From NCBI GenBank assembly GCA_964016985.1, contig OZ024825.1, positions 34,378,057 to 34,442,056 on the forward strand: a stretch of DNA of 64,000 nt, given 5' to 3'. Numbering within the stretch: the first letter of the stretch is position 1; each line of letters begins with the position of its first letter. Source of the DNA: Anodontia alba (taxonomy: Eukaryota > Mollusca > Bivalvia > Lucinida > Lucinidae). Of this stretch, positions 33,401-45,138 are shown piece by piece. The notes beneath the pieces are model-generated. The model saw nothing but the letters and a program-made list of their open reading frames with translations, had not been told where the DNA came from and searched no databases. The translations under genes were made by a program, and so were the position numbers.

Positions 33401-33574
33401 CGCAAATGAACGGAAAGTTTGCTTTTGTTTTGCGAGTAATCGTGACGGTTAACTGAACGCAGTCCAGATGTCATAAAAAGCGACAGTTTAACAATTGTCA
33501 TGTAAAAATTGTAACCATATTAAACCTTTACCACTCTCTCGGCTAATTCAACAGATAACAAATTGGTGATATAG

Positions 33575-33677
33575 TTTTCTTATTTTCCCAGAAAACAGGA
33601 TTTGACATTTCATGCATATTATCTCCATTGGAGACAATTTGCATGAAATGTCGAATCCTGTTTTCTGGGAAAAGTAA
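33575..33677. repeat. Strong hairpin, CCCAGAAAACAGGATT stem
   Basis: TTTTCCCAGAAAACAGGATT pairs with AATCCTGTTTTCTGGGAAAA and CATTTCATGCA with TGCATGAAATG around TTATCTCCATTGGAGAC. Followed by CAAAATGTCGTCTGC, shared with 29845 and 49205. Confidence 0.85.
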
Positions 33678-34074
33678 GAAAAAACATTTCAAAATGTCGT
33701 CTGCTGAAAATGTTAGCATTAAGACACATACCTTAAGTATCTGTTGTCATGGGGAATCGCCGACTGGCTGTTGTTGTCCATGTATCTTGTTTTTAAAGCA
33801 TACTTAAGTCTATTGGTCTCTGCTATTGATTATTTAACTTTTTTTTCGTTCACTTGCTATCGCACTAGATGGAAATCTGGAACGAAGCATACCAGAGTGA
33901 TAAAGAAGAAAACTTGCTGGCTGAGTTAATCAGTTACACGTATGAGAGAAGAAAATTAAATGTACGATGGCATTACATATAAATTGTGCCGGAACGTGAG
34001 AAAACGTACCTTCTGACATGTGCGCTCAACGAATTCACGTAGTCCGATCAATCTTTCTTGTCCGCATTAAGAAA

Positions 34075-34496
34075 CTGCATTCTTGGCTATCCAAAAAGCG
34101 CTCAGTGAAGATTCTGATCAGACTGCGCGAATGCGCAGGCTGATCTGAATCTTTGCTGGGCGCACATTTCCGAAGGTATGTTTTCAGCTCAATTGTTGCC
34201 TGGAACACAGATTCAAGACTGTGAAGAAGAGGAGATCTCAGCTTGTTTTCATTTGTTCTACTTCTGGATAATAGCACACATAATGTTTATTTCATAATTG
34301 TTTATTCTCATTGTCATGTCAATAATCATGTTTCACTTTGACGTTTCTTCTCCAAAGTGAAACCACAAACTCTGACAACCTTACTTACATCTCTTACATT
34401 GCAAATATAATGTCAAATGTGAGATGAGTAATTATAGGTTTATGACACAAATTAAAAATAGCACTGTAATACCCACCCTCACACCGACCCTTTTAC

Positions 34497-34532
<36 letters not shown>

Positions 34533-36790
34533 CTGTCAGACATTTGGTAAGACGTAGCAATCGCCTCGTGTTTAACCTTACAAGTTAATATATATAATAA
34601 TTGACAGAACTTTTTTAGATTAACTACGTGCTGATGTAATGTTAAATTGACATATGGACTAAAATTACTATCCCCAAACAACATCATACAATTATTGACT
34701 ATTGAGGTATTATCACATAGTTGCCTAAATTCCCAACATTCAACATGAAATATCTTGCGATGCAGATGACTTACATGCACGAAAATATGATAAATCGGCT
34801 ACACCATGGTTCTGCACATGTACGTGCGATAAAGCACTCGCTCACGCTCGTGCATTATCGCATGGCACATGCGTACGAACCATGGTATAACTAAGACTTA
34901 TAAATGAAGTGATATCCACCAGAGAATACTAATATTGACCGAGGCGGTAGCCGAGGTCAATATTGGTAATCAGTGATGGATATCAACGTCATATCCAATA
35001 CCTGTTATAAACAATTGTTTTATTATATAGTTTGTCTTTTCTCTTGATAACTGTGGTAATAAAAGTCAACACTAGACCCCATTATAAAAGACGCGTATAC
35101 GTCGCCCAGTCTGATCAGAGTCTTCGCTGTGCGCACAATGGGTAGCTAAGGATCCAAGCTTTCTTCATGCGGGCAATGAACTTTGATCAGACTGGGCGGA
35201 TGCCTAGGCTGATCTGAGTCTTCGCAGGGCGCACATGCTATTTTGAGCCAGCGCACGATAAAAACATACAATAAGACCTGTGTGACCAGCAAAGACTTAG
35301 ATCAGCCTGTACATCCACCCAGTATGACTAGGGTTCTCATTTATCTCTCTTTGAATATCCCGGAGGCCGTAAAAGTCACATGCGATCAGCGAAGACTGAT
35401 AAGACTGCGCGAACGCGCAGGCTGATCTGAGTCTTTGCTGGTCGCACAAGTCTTTTTGTAGGTTTTGTCATGCACTGGCTCATATTACATTAGTTGACGT
35501 TACTGCAGATGATGTTACGTGCCTGTGGCGACCGTAGAATTCTTAATCATGGTGCAGTTTTTATTTTTACTTACCTCGGGATCATTGGGCCTATTCTATT
35601 ACCTTCAAAAATCAAGTTCGACTAAAGCCAGTGCTAGACATGAGTACATCAAGACAGAAAACAAAAACATACAAAAAGAGCCCGCGCATGACAAAACCTA
35701 CAAAATGGCATGTGCGCCCAGCGAAGACTCAGATCTGCCTGGGCATCCACCCAGTCTGATCAGAGTATTCGCTCTCAGCATGAAGAAAGCTTGGGTCCTT
35801 GCTACCAATTGAGCGCACAGCGAAGACTCTGATCAGACTCGGCGGATGCCCTTGCTGATCTGGATCTTCGCTGGGCGCACGTGCCATTTTGTAGGTTTTG
35901 TCATGCGCTGGATCACATTGACTTCAGTACTATGATGAAACAAACATGTGGGCTCCCCTACAAACCGGAAGTCGAAGCAAAAGTCAAAACACTAGTAGAA
36001 CCACTGTGGGCCCCATCATAGACAAACAAGGTCAGACACACGCCTTCTAGAATAGGTTTAAGACTGAGAGAATAAAATTAAATGCACGATAACATTACAT
36101 ATAAACTGCACCGGAACGTGAGAAAACCTACCTTCTGACATGTGCGCCCAATGAAGACTCAAATCAGCCTGCACATTCGCGCAGACTGATCAGTCTTCGT
36201 TATCCGCATTAAGAAACTTTGCATTCTTGGCTATCCAAAGAGCGCCCAGTGAAGATTCTGATCTGAATCTTCACTGGGCTCACATGTCCGAAGGTACGTT
36301 GTCTGACGTTGCAGCTCAATTGCTTAATGGAATATAGATAAATAGGAATGAGTCATTATTGAGTCTACGCCCCGACCCACAGCCGTACAGTTATAGAGGG
36401 TAGCAAAATTGTTATCTTTGATTGGATGAACCACTAAACACGCAGTTTTGTCGTATAACATCTACTTTATATCATATCCTCTTATACTGAGTAATAATCT
36501 TTAGATTAAATATATTTTGTTGCAATAAATCAAAGGGATCTGACACAAATTAAAACAGCATTAGTCGAACCGCAAAATGAGACAATGTACATTCTGACAT
36601 GTGCGCCGAACTAAATATCAAACCAAACTGAGCATCTGTGCAATCTGATCAGAGTATTCGTTGTCCGCATGAAGAACGTCCTTACCTATCCAAAATGCCC
36701 AATTGAAGATTCTGATCTGACTGCGAATGCGCATGCTGATCTGAATCTTCGCTGGGCACACATGTCCGAAGGTACGTTTTCTGACATTGC
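34075..36790. repeat. Cluster of GCGCAG / GATCAGACT hairpin repeats
   Basis: Repeated hairpins of about 75 bp with GAAGATTCTGATCAGACTGC, GCGAATGCGCAGGCTGATCT and CTTTGCTGGGCGCACAT. Instances centre on about 34120, 35125, 35190, 35310, 35410, 35745, 35845, 36165, 36265, 36625 and 36730. The interval also holds AATC microsatellite (34499-34530) and a palindrome at 34795-34885. Short frames read through these hairpins and are not genes. Related copies lie at 53685-53865. Confidence 0.75.
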
Positions 36791-37004
36791 GACCCAGATA
36801 GTCCTCTACCTGATACAGAGCACATATTATGCTTAAGGAACAATGCTCTTTTTAATTGTTCTGAAAGATGAGCCTTACCAACAGCTCTCCTATGTTTGGA
36901 AAGTAAGGCACTGTATATACAAAGATTTTAGGAAGAGTTACAAACATAGAACATAGCCTACGAAGAACACCAAAACGAACTACGGCGTACAGCAACACAC
37001 CTAC

Positions 37005-37325
37005 AGTGAACCCTCATTATAACGACAGCATTTGTTTCCAAAGACGTTGCCATTAAAATGAATTTGCTGTTGTAAAGAACCCTTAATGAGCAGACTGATA
37101 TGTATGAAAGATGTTTCGTTCTTATTTCCTCATAGGACATATGTTTTGGTATTTGTTAGAATCGCCTAGTGAGGCGATTCTAACAAATATTCAAACCCGT
37201 GTTTCTTTTAAGTATTAGATACAATATTCTTGCATAATTTGTGACTAATTGTTACCTGTGAAGCGGTTACGTGACAGTCAAATTGTCATTATAACGAATT
37301 TTGGCGTTGTATCGGGTGTCGGAAT
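37005..37325. mobile_element. Possible Tigger-like MITE remnant with inner hairpin
   Basis: CAGTGAACCCTCATTATAAC near 37010 and the inverted-like GTCATTATAACGAATTTTGG near 37283 could be decayed TIRs; between them an AACATATG-type hairpin (GTTAGAATCGCC / GGCGATTCTAAC) lies at 37150-37190. Confidence 0.45.
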
Positions 37326-37524
37326 AAAATAAAAATCTAACAGGTTGCCTTTGGAAACAAAGAACACATTACAGACAGAAAACGAAACTCTTCATAAGCA
37401 GTACTGAAGTTTGCAAAACCGCTTACGCCCTCTAGCGTATACATGAGCAGAACTCCATTTTCAAAGTTACCACAATGGGCCAATGATCCCAAAAGGAAAT
37501 GAAAATATAATCTGCACTATGGTG

Positions 37525-38115
37525 AAGTACGGGGAGACGTTCTACGGCAGCCACCACAGTACTAACACAAACTGCAAGGAGGTAAAATAAAAATCTAAAA
37601 GGTTGCCTTTGGAAACAATGAACATATTACAGACAGAAAATGACAGTTGTCTGTTAAAAAAAAAAAAAAAAAAAAAACACTGAAAGGCAAATCAACCCGC
37701 TCCTTCTTCCCCAGCGAGGTGATCATATTGTCAGACAGAAACGCTAACATCAGAACAAACGAAACATAACACATGAAACCAAAACAGTAAGCTAAGTATG
37801 CAACCGTACAGCGGGATACCACAATACTAGCAATTAAAAAATACAAGCAACGAACAAAGAATGAACAACACAAAAATATAACAGAAGATACCCGGGAAAT
37901 GCCAAAATTACATAGCACAGCCCTCCCGAAACACTAAAAGAAGGAAAGATAAGGAACAAATAAATGCAAAACAAACGTCACATATAGAACCACAGACGCA
38001 AAAACAAAGAGGAACTGCAACAAGGATACCAGCTTGGAACGGTCAGTAAGAAAACTACTGGGGATGGGCGAGGGGTTAAACCAGTTTTACTTGCGCGAAA
38101 CCTCACTCTTATCCT
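37525..38115 (-). repeat. Retroelement 3'-end fragment, copy 2 (inverted)
   Basis: Contains CCCCAGCGAGGTGATCAT (compare CCCCAAGCGAGGTAATCG near 62795), GGAACGGTCAGTAAG, GGTTAAACCAGTTTTACTTG and GCGAAACCTCACTC, in the order and orientation of 62640-63020. A poly(A) run sits at 37657-37677. Confidence 0.6.
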
Positions 38116-38289
38116 CTGATGCAGCTCTTAACATTTAAATAATACGAACAGAAATAAAACAGAAAGCAAAGTGGAGAGCCATTGAAAACGATGGTCACAA
38201 TGATAGCATCACAAGAAAACAGCGAACTTGGCAGCGGATAGCGGGTGAGTACAATGCTAGAAGTAGAACAAAGACGATCAGCATAGGAA

Positions 38290-39632
38290 TACGAGGGATG
38301 TTCGAAATGAATTGCTTATTGTCCTCTAGCTCGATATCCACGTGGGGCACGATAAAAACCAATACATGCCTGTATAGGGCTATTCAATATCTACACAATG
38401 GTGTATAAATGTACATGTTAGACTAAGTGTAAGACATAAAATTTGCCTTTTGAATACACGCAGTCATTGACCACTGCAGTAAAAATGGTTGGTAGAAGCG
38501 TCGACAAAAAAGATGAAATACGGGCTTACATCAAAGCTCGCTCAAAACTTGGTTGTTCTTTGAAGAAGCTGATGACTGAAATTTCTACTGCTTTTGGACC
38601 TTCTTGTGTGTCTTATGACACAGTTCGGCGGTGGAAAAAGAAATTTGAGTCGGGTGTAGAGTCCATCAAAAATGCACCGAAATCAGGTAGGCCAAAATCT
38701 GCATCTCGTAAAGAAATCGTTTCCAAAATAAAGGAAATCATTGAAGGAGATGCCAGATTTACAGTTCGTGATATTGCACGAAAGGTAGGCATATCGCTAT
38801 CAACGGTTCACCGTATTTTGAAGAAGCATTTGAAAGTCAGAAAGATTTATGCTAGATGGGTGCTACATCTGTTGACTGACGAGCAAAAGAGGCAACGGGT
38901 TAAAGTGGCCAAAAAGCTGCTTCAGATGTTTCCAAAATATGACAAAAAGCAGCTTGCCAATGTCGTCACAGGTGATGAAACCTGCGTCCATTATTTTGAG
39001 CCCGTCAGAAAGGTAAGCAATAAGATCTGGGCCACTAAACACAGCAAACGCCCAATAATTGCCAAACGTTCTTTGAGTACAAAGAAGGTTTTGTATGCAA
39101 TTTTCTTCTCTGGTGAAGGAGTCGCAATAACAGTGCCAGTGAAAAAGGGCAAAAGCATCACCGGAAAGTACTACAAAGACGTAGTACTGAAAAACTGAAA
39201 AAGTATTATCAGAAACGACGCCTTGCCACTGGTTTTAAACATGTCCGTCTTCTATATGACAATGCCCCAGCTCATACCTCCGCAATAGTTACGGCGATTT
39301 TGAAGAAAGAAAAAGTAACTGTTTTGCCTTACCCCCCGTATTCCCCAGACCTCGCCCCATGTGATTTCTTTTTGTTTCCGAAATTGAAAGCATTCCTTGC
39401 TGGGCAGAAATACCAGTCCCGACAGGCACTTGGATCTGCCATTCATCAGTACCTTAATACTGTTCCCAAATCAGCGTACCGTGACGCCTTCAAGAAGTAG
39501 ATACATCGGCTGAAACTTTGCATTTCTAGCCACGGGGAGTACTTCGAGGGCATGAAATGGGTACTTTTGGGCTAACTTGAAATTTGAAGTCTCCAGATAG
39601 AAATAAGCAATTCATTTCGAACATCCCTCGTA
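38290..39632 (+). mobile_element. Mariner family 1, copy C
   Basis: A 1343-bp element, TA-flanked, in the opposite orientation to copies A and B. Ends TACGAGGGATGTTCGAAATG and inverse. Confidence 0.95.
38443..39548 (+). pseudogene. Mariner transposase (DD34D), frameshift and stop, copy C
   Basis: The frame is open from 38443 to a one-base deletion near 39192 (CTGAAAAACTG where copy A has CTGAAGAAACTG), after which the original frame hits TGA. The catalytic remainder continues in another frame: DNAPAHTS, then YSPDLAPCDFFLFP, ending in TAG at 39498-39500 where copies A and B have Trp. The first catalytic motif reads GDETCVHYFEP, with the usual Trp replaced by Cys. Confidence 0.94.
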
Positions 39633-39736
39633 TATGTCTAAGAACGGTCAGCAGTATAAACCACTGGTGGGTTTAAACCATTTTTACTCGCGCGATACCT
39701 CATCCTTAATTCTCATCCAACTCATAATTACAAATA

Positions 39737-40065
39737 CAGTCGACTTTCGTTATCTCGAATTCCAAGGGACTCTGAAATAGTTCGAGATATCCGTACCTCG
39801 ACATATCAGGTTTGCAGAATTGAGGGAAAAATAATTCAAACAACCACATTTAGCAAATATATATGTAATTGGACTCTTGAAGTTAGAGATATTTTGAAAA
39901 TATTGTGGGAAAGAGGAGAAATGGCTCCTTAGGAGCAATTTCTCCTCTTTTCCACAATATTTTGTACCTGTTGTTAGATTTTCATGTTTAGGCAGGGACC
40001 AGATTTTCACTTCGAGATAAGTGGTTATTCGAGATAAGCGAGGTCTAGATAACGAAAGTCAACTG
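39737..40065. mobile_element. Tigger/pogo-like palindromic MITE, copy 2
   Basis: TA-flanked; CAGTCGACTTTCGTTATCTC to GATAACGAAAGTCAACTG, inner hairpin GAGGAGAAATGGCTCCTTAG and its inverse. Sits 105 bp downstream of mariner copy C. A fragment of the same family lies at 40709-40785. Confidence 0.9.
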
Positions 40066-40265
40066 TATCTGTTCGGGTCGGTCATGTACTTTAATCTGTG
40101 AAACATCATAGTGAAACACATACAACCAAAAACACTGGGATGAAACAAAGCACAGGGCTCAATGGCAATCTTCAGCCAGAACACAAGACTATCACAAACA
40201 TGACCCACGATGAGGCCGACAACGGACATTGACAGTCAGGCGCCGACCATCTGAAACACATTGAG

Positions 40266-40690
40266 AAGGGGGCGTCATTTAGTCTGAGAAACGACCAACC
40301 GTCGTGCAGTTAGAAGAGGGGAGCAAAGTTATCAACCATGATTTGGTTAACAACCATGCGTGCAGTTTGCCGTAAAACATCCATGTTGTAACCTATCTTT
40401 TCGTAGCGAGTGACTAGCTTTTTAAATTGTACCGAAAAATCAGTTTCCCAACAATCTCTCTGAATTTATAGACTAAATCGCCATTAAATTCAGGTTCGGA
40501 CAGACCTTCATGCAGAAGAGTTTTTAAACCAAAGTTACATTTGGACATTAGGTCAGTATGACGGTGATAAGGCTTAGAAAATGTTTACGTGGTTCATGAT
40601 AACGATACCCTTGCTTAAGAAGTTTAGTAGTTACAATTTGATTTCGATTATTAAAGTCACTAATTTGACTAGATGCTCTAGCAGAACGAA
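40266..40690 (-). pseudogene. Retroelement C-terminal coding remnant, decayed
   Basis: Collinear at low identity with 63472-63870: GCAGTTTGCCGTAAAACATC here, GCAGTCTGCCGCATAATATC there, and TAACGATACCC / TAACGATAGCCC further on. The frame is broken by stops. It lies beside other pieces of the same element's tail. Confidence 0.55.
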
Positions 40691-41279
40691 TAAACTGAGA
40701 AATATATACAGTCAACTCGACTTCGCTTACCTCGAATAACCGCTTGTCTCGAAGTAAAAATCTGGCCCCTGTTTTAACATAAGGCGGCTACGACGGCTGC
40801 GCCTAGCCCTTCAGAGTCAGGAGACATAACCACTGCACCACTACGCTTGTTAAAAACAAGTTTCATGGAACAGTATTATGCTTGATTTCTCTGAATGACC
40901 CGTCGGCGTGGGTTCGAACCTCACTCAGCCCAGTGGTATTTCGTATTTCCCCCTATACACTTTTTTCTGAAGTACTTGCATCAGTACTGATCCTGGACCG
41001 GAATTCTTTGTTGAAGTTTGTTTAAATCTTAAATTATAATAATATTTTCTAGCTTCAATATCCTATGGATCCAGAGAGTTCCTTGTATATAATGAGTGCG
41101 CTAGCGCACCAAAAATATTCCCTATATATATGAGGGTCACTGGCGAGGCCCTCATTGGCCAGAGCTAGCTAGTCTAGCTGAAAAAAAAAAACAAACTTGA
41201 CACTTCAGCTGCTTTCAGTTTTATGAGCGTGTTCATTGCTATCAAGAGCCATTCCTCGTAGAATCTATTTATCCTAACA

Positions 41280-41600
41280 ACAGCTGATGTTAGTGCCGTG
41301 TGGCGGCCCTAAAACCTCTCCCCGCACTTCGCATAGTGTAGTTTATATTTTCTCGTCCTTTCAGATCATTGAGCCCATTGCGGGATTTTTCAATACACAG
41401 TAAGCATTCTTTATAAATCTACAGCGGGCCGTCAAGGGTAGCTGACGGGCCGATAACGGCCCGCTGTAGATTTATAAAGAATGCTAGCTGGGTATCTGTA
41501 TGAGTCACTGAGTAGTCCTGATTCGCCAAAACTAGCTAATCTGGTCCAGAAAATTTGACACGTCAGTTGTTTCAGTTTTTGAGTGTATTTTATTGCTATC
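41280..41600. repeat. Dispersed repeat with a near-perfect 95-bp hairpin
   Basis: At 41398-41492, GCATTCTTTATAAATCTACA pairs with TGTAGATTTATAAAGAATGC around CGGGCCGTCAAGGGTAGCTG. The upstream part (CTCCCCGCACTTCGCATAG, ATTGAGCCCATTGCGG) is shared with 56670-56800, which carries the second copy of the hairpin at 56882-56989. Confidence 0.8.
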
Positions 41601-42017
41601 AATGTTTTTTTTTTTTCGTTTAGATTATATAGTTTTTTTTTTATCATATATCCCGTTTATATAAGGGTAATGCATGTGATTTTAACGACTATCAGGAAGA
41701 ATTCCGTCTCTGCCTTGTTACATGTACTCTTATCAAGATTCTTTTCCTATCGATATTAGGTTCGCTGGCTTTGGTTTGATTCCATATTTCAATAGGCGAT
41801 TAATTATCACATGAGAAATTCGAGTAATATCTATTGTCAGGAGTAGATTGAAAGAAAGATATTTGAATCATCATTAGCCGTAAACATTGATGCAATCAGC
41901 TTTGTCTTAATCTGAACAACAATACGTGTCTTGTTCATTAATAATATCACTGTTCAGTGTTGGACTTTACAGACTCGGGATTTTTTTTTATGTTATTAAA
42001 TTTTTGTTTTGTGTGTG

Positions 42018-42062
42018 TGTTGGGTGGGGGTGGGGGGGGGGGGGGCGGGGTGGGGGAGGGGG
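42018..42062 (+). repeat. G-rich tract
   Basis: TGTGTTGGGTGGGGGTGGGG continues as runs of G interrupted by C, T or A to about 42062: many more than four G-runs of three or longer. Confidence 0.9.
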
Positions 42063-42288
42063 ATATTTGTTAATCGATGTAGGGGATAGGGTGTATAGTG
42101 TTGTGCGGCGGGTTGAGTGGTTGGCCCAGTCTGGATTAGTGGGTTTCTGGCTCTCTTTTTTGCATTTTCTATGCTGGTCATCTAATGGATTAGAGGATCT
42201 GCGAGGACCAAGCAGCTATACATGGCTTGGGCTGTAACGGGCTGAGGGCGGGTCTTGGATATATTTGCGGCATCGAAATACGTCGGGT

Positions 42289-42990
42289 GCGAGTAAAACT
42301 GGTTTAAGCCCCGAAGTTTTCCTACGGACCGTTCCAAGGCGGTTCGGTCCCTCTGTTGTAGTTCTTCTTTGTGCGACTGTGGTTTCATAGTGACTTTGTT
42401 TTGTCCTTATTTGTTCCTCATCTCGCCTTCTTTTGGTGCACTGAGAGGGATGTGATTCGTGATTGTTGCATTTCCTAGATATCTTCACTTATATATTTGT
42501 AGTTCCTCGCCACAGCGGTTTTGCTGCACCATTCCAGTGCAGTTTTTTTTTTTAATGTGGTTCCCCATCCATTGTTCGTCGTTCTCTCTTCGTTTCTACG
42601 TTCTGTGTTCGATGTTGTGCTATTTGTGTAGTTGTCGGGTGTGGTTTCGTGTAGTTAGGCCCTTAAACTGGCCCTTGGAAACAATATGTTCCGTGACTGT
42701 GGCCTGGGATTATGACTATTTAATTCTAGTTAAATAACGTTTTCATAAAAAATAATAAAATATTCTACATCACTATGAATTTATTCTTTTCATCCTAAAT
42801 TTAACCATAATCAGCTTATTTCCATTAAAATATTTATCTTGTTATTTTGATTGTTGGGAGCAACAAGTAGAAATTTTGAATTTCTTGGCCTGACGGTCAG
42901 TAACTTCAGTCTCTTTATTTTTCTCTGATTGAGTTGGGAAGCTTCTATGCGAGCCGAACAATCATTCTATGTTTTTACATCTATACCTAG
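42289..42990 (+). repeat. Retroelement 3'-end fragments, copy 3
   Basis: GAGTAAAACTGGTTTAAGCC, GACCGTTCCAAGGCGG, TTTTGTCCTTATTTGTTCC and CGTGATTGTTGCATTTCCTA to about 42490; then GATTGAGTTGGGAAGC and TATGCGAGCCGAAC at 42927-42960, which match 63055-63085 inverted. Confidence 0.6.
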
Positions 42991-43071
42991 CGGGAAGATT
43001 TGGTACCAGTAAAATCAAATCTAACATCAAATTTAAATCTAAGACGGTGGTTCTGGTGTTTTTATTCTCTG

Positions 43072-43341
43072 CATCACGAAAACATACTTATATAATTTTG
43101 ACCCCCTTAAACCCTACTTTTATACAGTAAAACTGGGGTTGACAGGGGTATACATTATTTTTCTTAAAACACAGATTGTGGGTAATCGTTAGAACCGCCT
43201 CGGTGAGGCGGTTCTAACGAGTACACACAATCTATGTTTTGAGCAGAAATATGAAAAATATTAGAATTTTTTTTATCTGAAAATTTTCATTTTTTGTTGG
43301 TAAAATTTTCAGTATATTTGAATAGGCGTGTTTTCGTAATG
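43072..43341 (+). mobile_element. MITE-H copy 7
   Basis: CATCACGAAAACATACTTAT to GTTTTCGTAATG; the central stem GTTAGAACCGCCTCG / CGAGGCGGTTCTAAC is near perfect. Confidence 0.93.
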
Positions 43342-43497
43342 GTTTGGCCTCGTACGAGGCTGTTCGCTTCGGGGCGTTTTTCATGTTTTGTCTTGTTCGT
43401 TGTCTTACCGTATTTATCCTAAATATTGGGACACCTTATCTACTTACCATACTTGTCATAAAATTTGAAATAGTCCATTCTACCACCTGCTGTATGT

Positions 43498-43570
43498 ATG
43501 GCAAACAGAGTAGATCCTGATCAGACGCCGCATTCTTCGGCGTCTGATCTGGATCTTCACTGTTTGCAAA
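43498..43570. repeat. Short hairpin repeat, GGCAAACAGT type
   Basis: GATCAGACGCCG / CGGCGTCTGATC stem inside GGCAAACAGAGTAGATCC and GGATCTTCACTGTTTGC. Confidence 0.9.
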
Positions 43571-43599
43571 TGCCTATCTTTCTCAATACTTAGGGTTAT

Positions 43600-44285
43600 T
43601 ACGGTATTATTGCGTTTAGTGGCTTTACCTAGCAACGTTATCACTTTGTTGGGAAGAAGGAGCTGGCTTCTTTACCTTTCTATGGTTTGTGACTTATGTA
43701 CTTTCTGTCATGGTTTGTGTGCTCTTCCTCTTGGTGTTACTAGTAGGCTATGTTCTGTGATTGTGGCTCTTCCTGGATATCTTCTGTATGTTCTCCTTCT
43801 TTTATAATCACGTCATAGTTAATCATTAACCTAAATTGTAATAATTCTAAATAACTGATACTGCAAATTTTGCAAACTCAGGAACAGTATATTTTATTTC
43901 AACATTTTTGGGATGTCAAATTTCAGTTATAATGGTTTGCTCGTTTCAAATTCCTCTAATGGCCCTAGCTCTCCCTAGAGTATTAATCTCTTCCTGATCT
44001 TTTATGTGCACTGTCATCAATCTCACTGTGACTGTGCACCTTTCTTACCTTGATCTGAACTTAAATTATTAAGTCAAAATAAGTTTTAGAACTGGTTTAA
44101 GCCCCCAGTAGTTTTCTTACTGACCGTCCAAGGCGGCTCTTCTGTTGCAGTTCTTCTCTGCTTGTGTGTCTGTGGTTTCTTATGTGACGTTTGTTTTGTC
44201 CTTATCTGTTCCCCCTCTCTCATTCTTTTGGTGCCTCGAGATGCTTCGTGATTGTGGCATTTCCTTGGTATCTTCACTTATATTT
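43600..44285 (+). repeat. Retroelement 3'-end fragments, copies 4 and 5
   Basis: 43600-43805 shares GTGATTGTGGCTCTTCCTGG and TCTTCCTCTTGGTGTTAC with the 62640-62915 region inverted. 44090-44285 is a clear copy of the GTTTAAGCCCCCAGTAGTTT ... GTGATTGTGGCATTTCCTTG segment. Confidence 0.6.
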
Positions 44286-44315
44286 TAGAGGAAACAAGTT
44301 ATAGTGCGTGATACG

Positions 44316-44591
44316 CATCACGGAAACTTTGCCTAATTTTGACCCCCTTAAACCCCACTTTTTTATAGTAAAACTGGGGTTTACAGAGGTATACATTATT
44401 TTTCTTATTTTTGCTCAAAAACATAGATTGTGGGTACTCGTTAGAACCGCCTCGGCGAGGCGGTTCTAACGAGTACTCACAATCTATGTTTTGAGCAGAA
44501 GTATAAAAAATAGCAGAATTTTTATCTGAAAATTTTCATTTTTTTGGTGGTAAAATTTTCAATATAGTTGAATAGGCGTGTTTTCGTAATG
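44316..44591 (+). mobile_element. MITE-H copy 8
   Basis: CATCACGGAAACTTTGCCTA to GTTTTCGTAATG, central stem GAACCGCCTCGGCGAGGCGG. Confidence 0.92.
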
Positions 44592-44754
44592 TTTCATTGG
44601 CTAGGTTTTAGTCATCTTTCCCCTATATTATATGTTGGTCAAAGAATAAATATATACCTCAAGTAAATGCACAGAAGCACATGAATTTAACCCATAGTGA
44701 TATAGGGGATTAATCTCCTGTCTCGATTCCTGTATTGTCATCAAGTGGTGTTTT

Positions 44755-44880
44755 CATCACGAAAACACGCCTATATATAATTTTGACCCCATTAAACCCC
44801 ACTTTTAAATAGTAAAACTGGGGTTTAGAGGTGTGTTGTGGGTACTCACGAGGCGCTTCTGATAAATAACCACATCGTAT
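44755..44880 (+). mobile_element. MITE-H copy 9, internally deleted
   Basis: CATCACGAAAACACGCCTAT and the CCCCACTTTTAAATAGTAAA block are kept; the hairpin is reduced and the right end is not recognisable. Confidence 0.75.
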
Positions 44881-45138
44881 GCTTAGGTAGAAGAATAGGA
44901 AAAACAACAACAACAAAAAACAAAAACAAAAGACGTCAGCAATTTATTGCTTCTAAAAATGTCTAGAATTACAGCTCAGAAGTATACATTTCACATAGGT
45001 GTGTCAATATAATGCACGGGATACACCATCAATAAATGAGCCGTGCCACGAGAAAATGGCTCTTTGCACTTTTTGTCGAATCTTTCTTTCGGTGCGCATG
45101 CCCAGTCCCTTAGTAAGGCCACGTGTCTAGTTCTTTGG

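Noticed and set aside
41926..42237. 103-codon frame with Gly-rich stretch
   Set aside because: Translation of the G-rich tract; no family resemblance.
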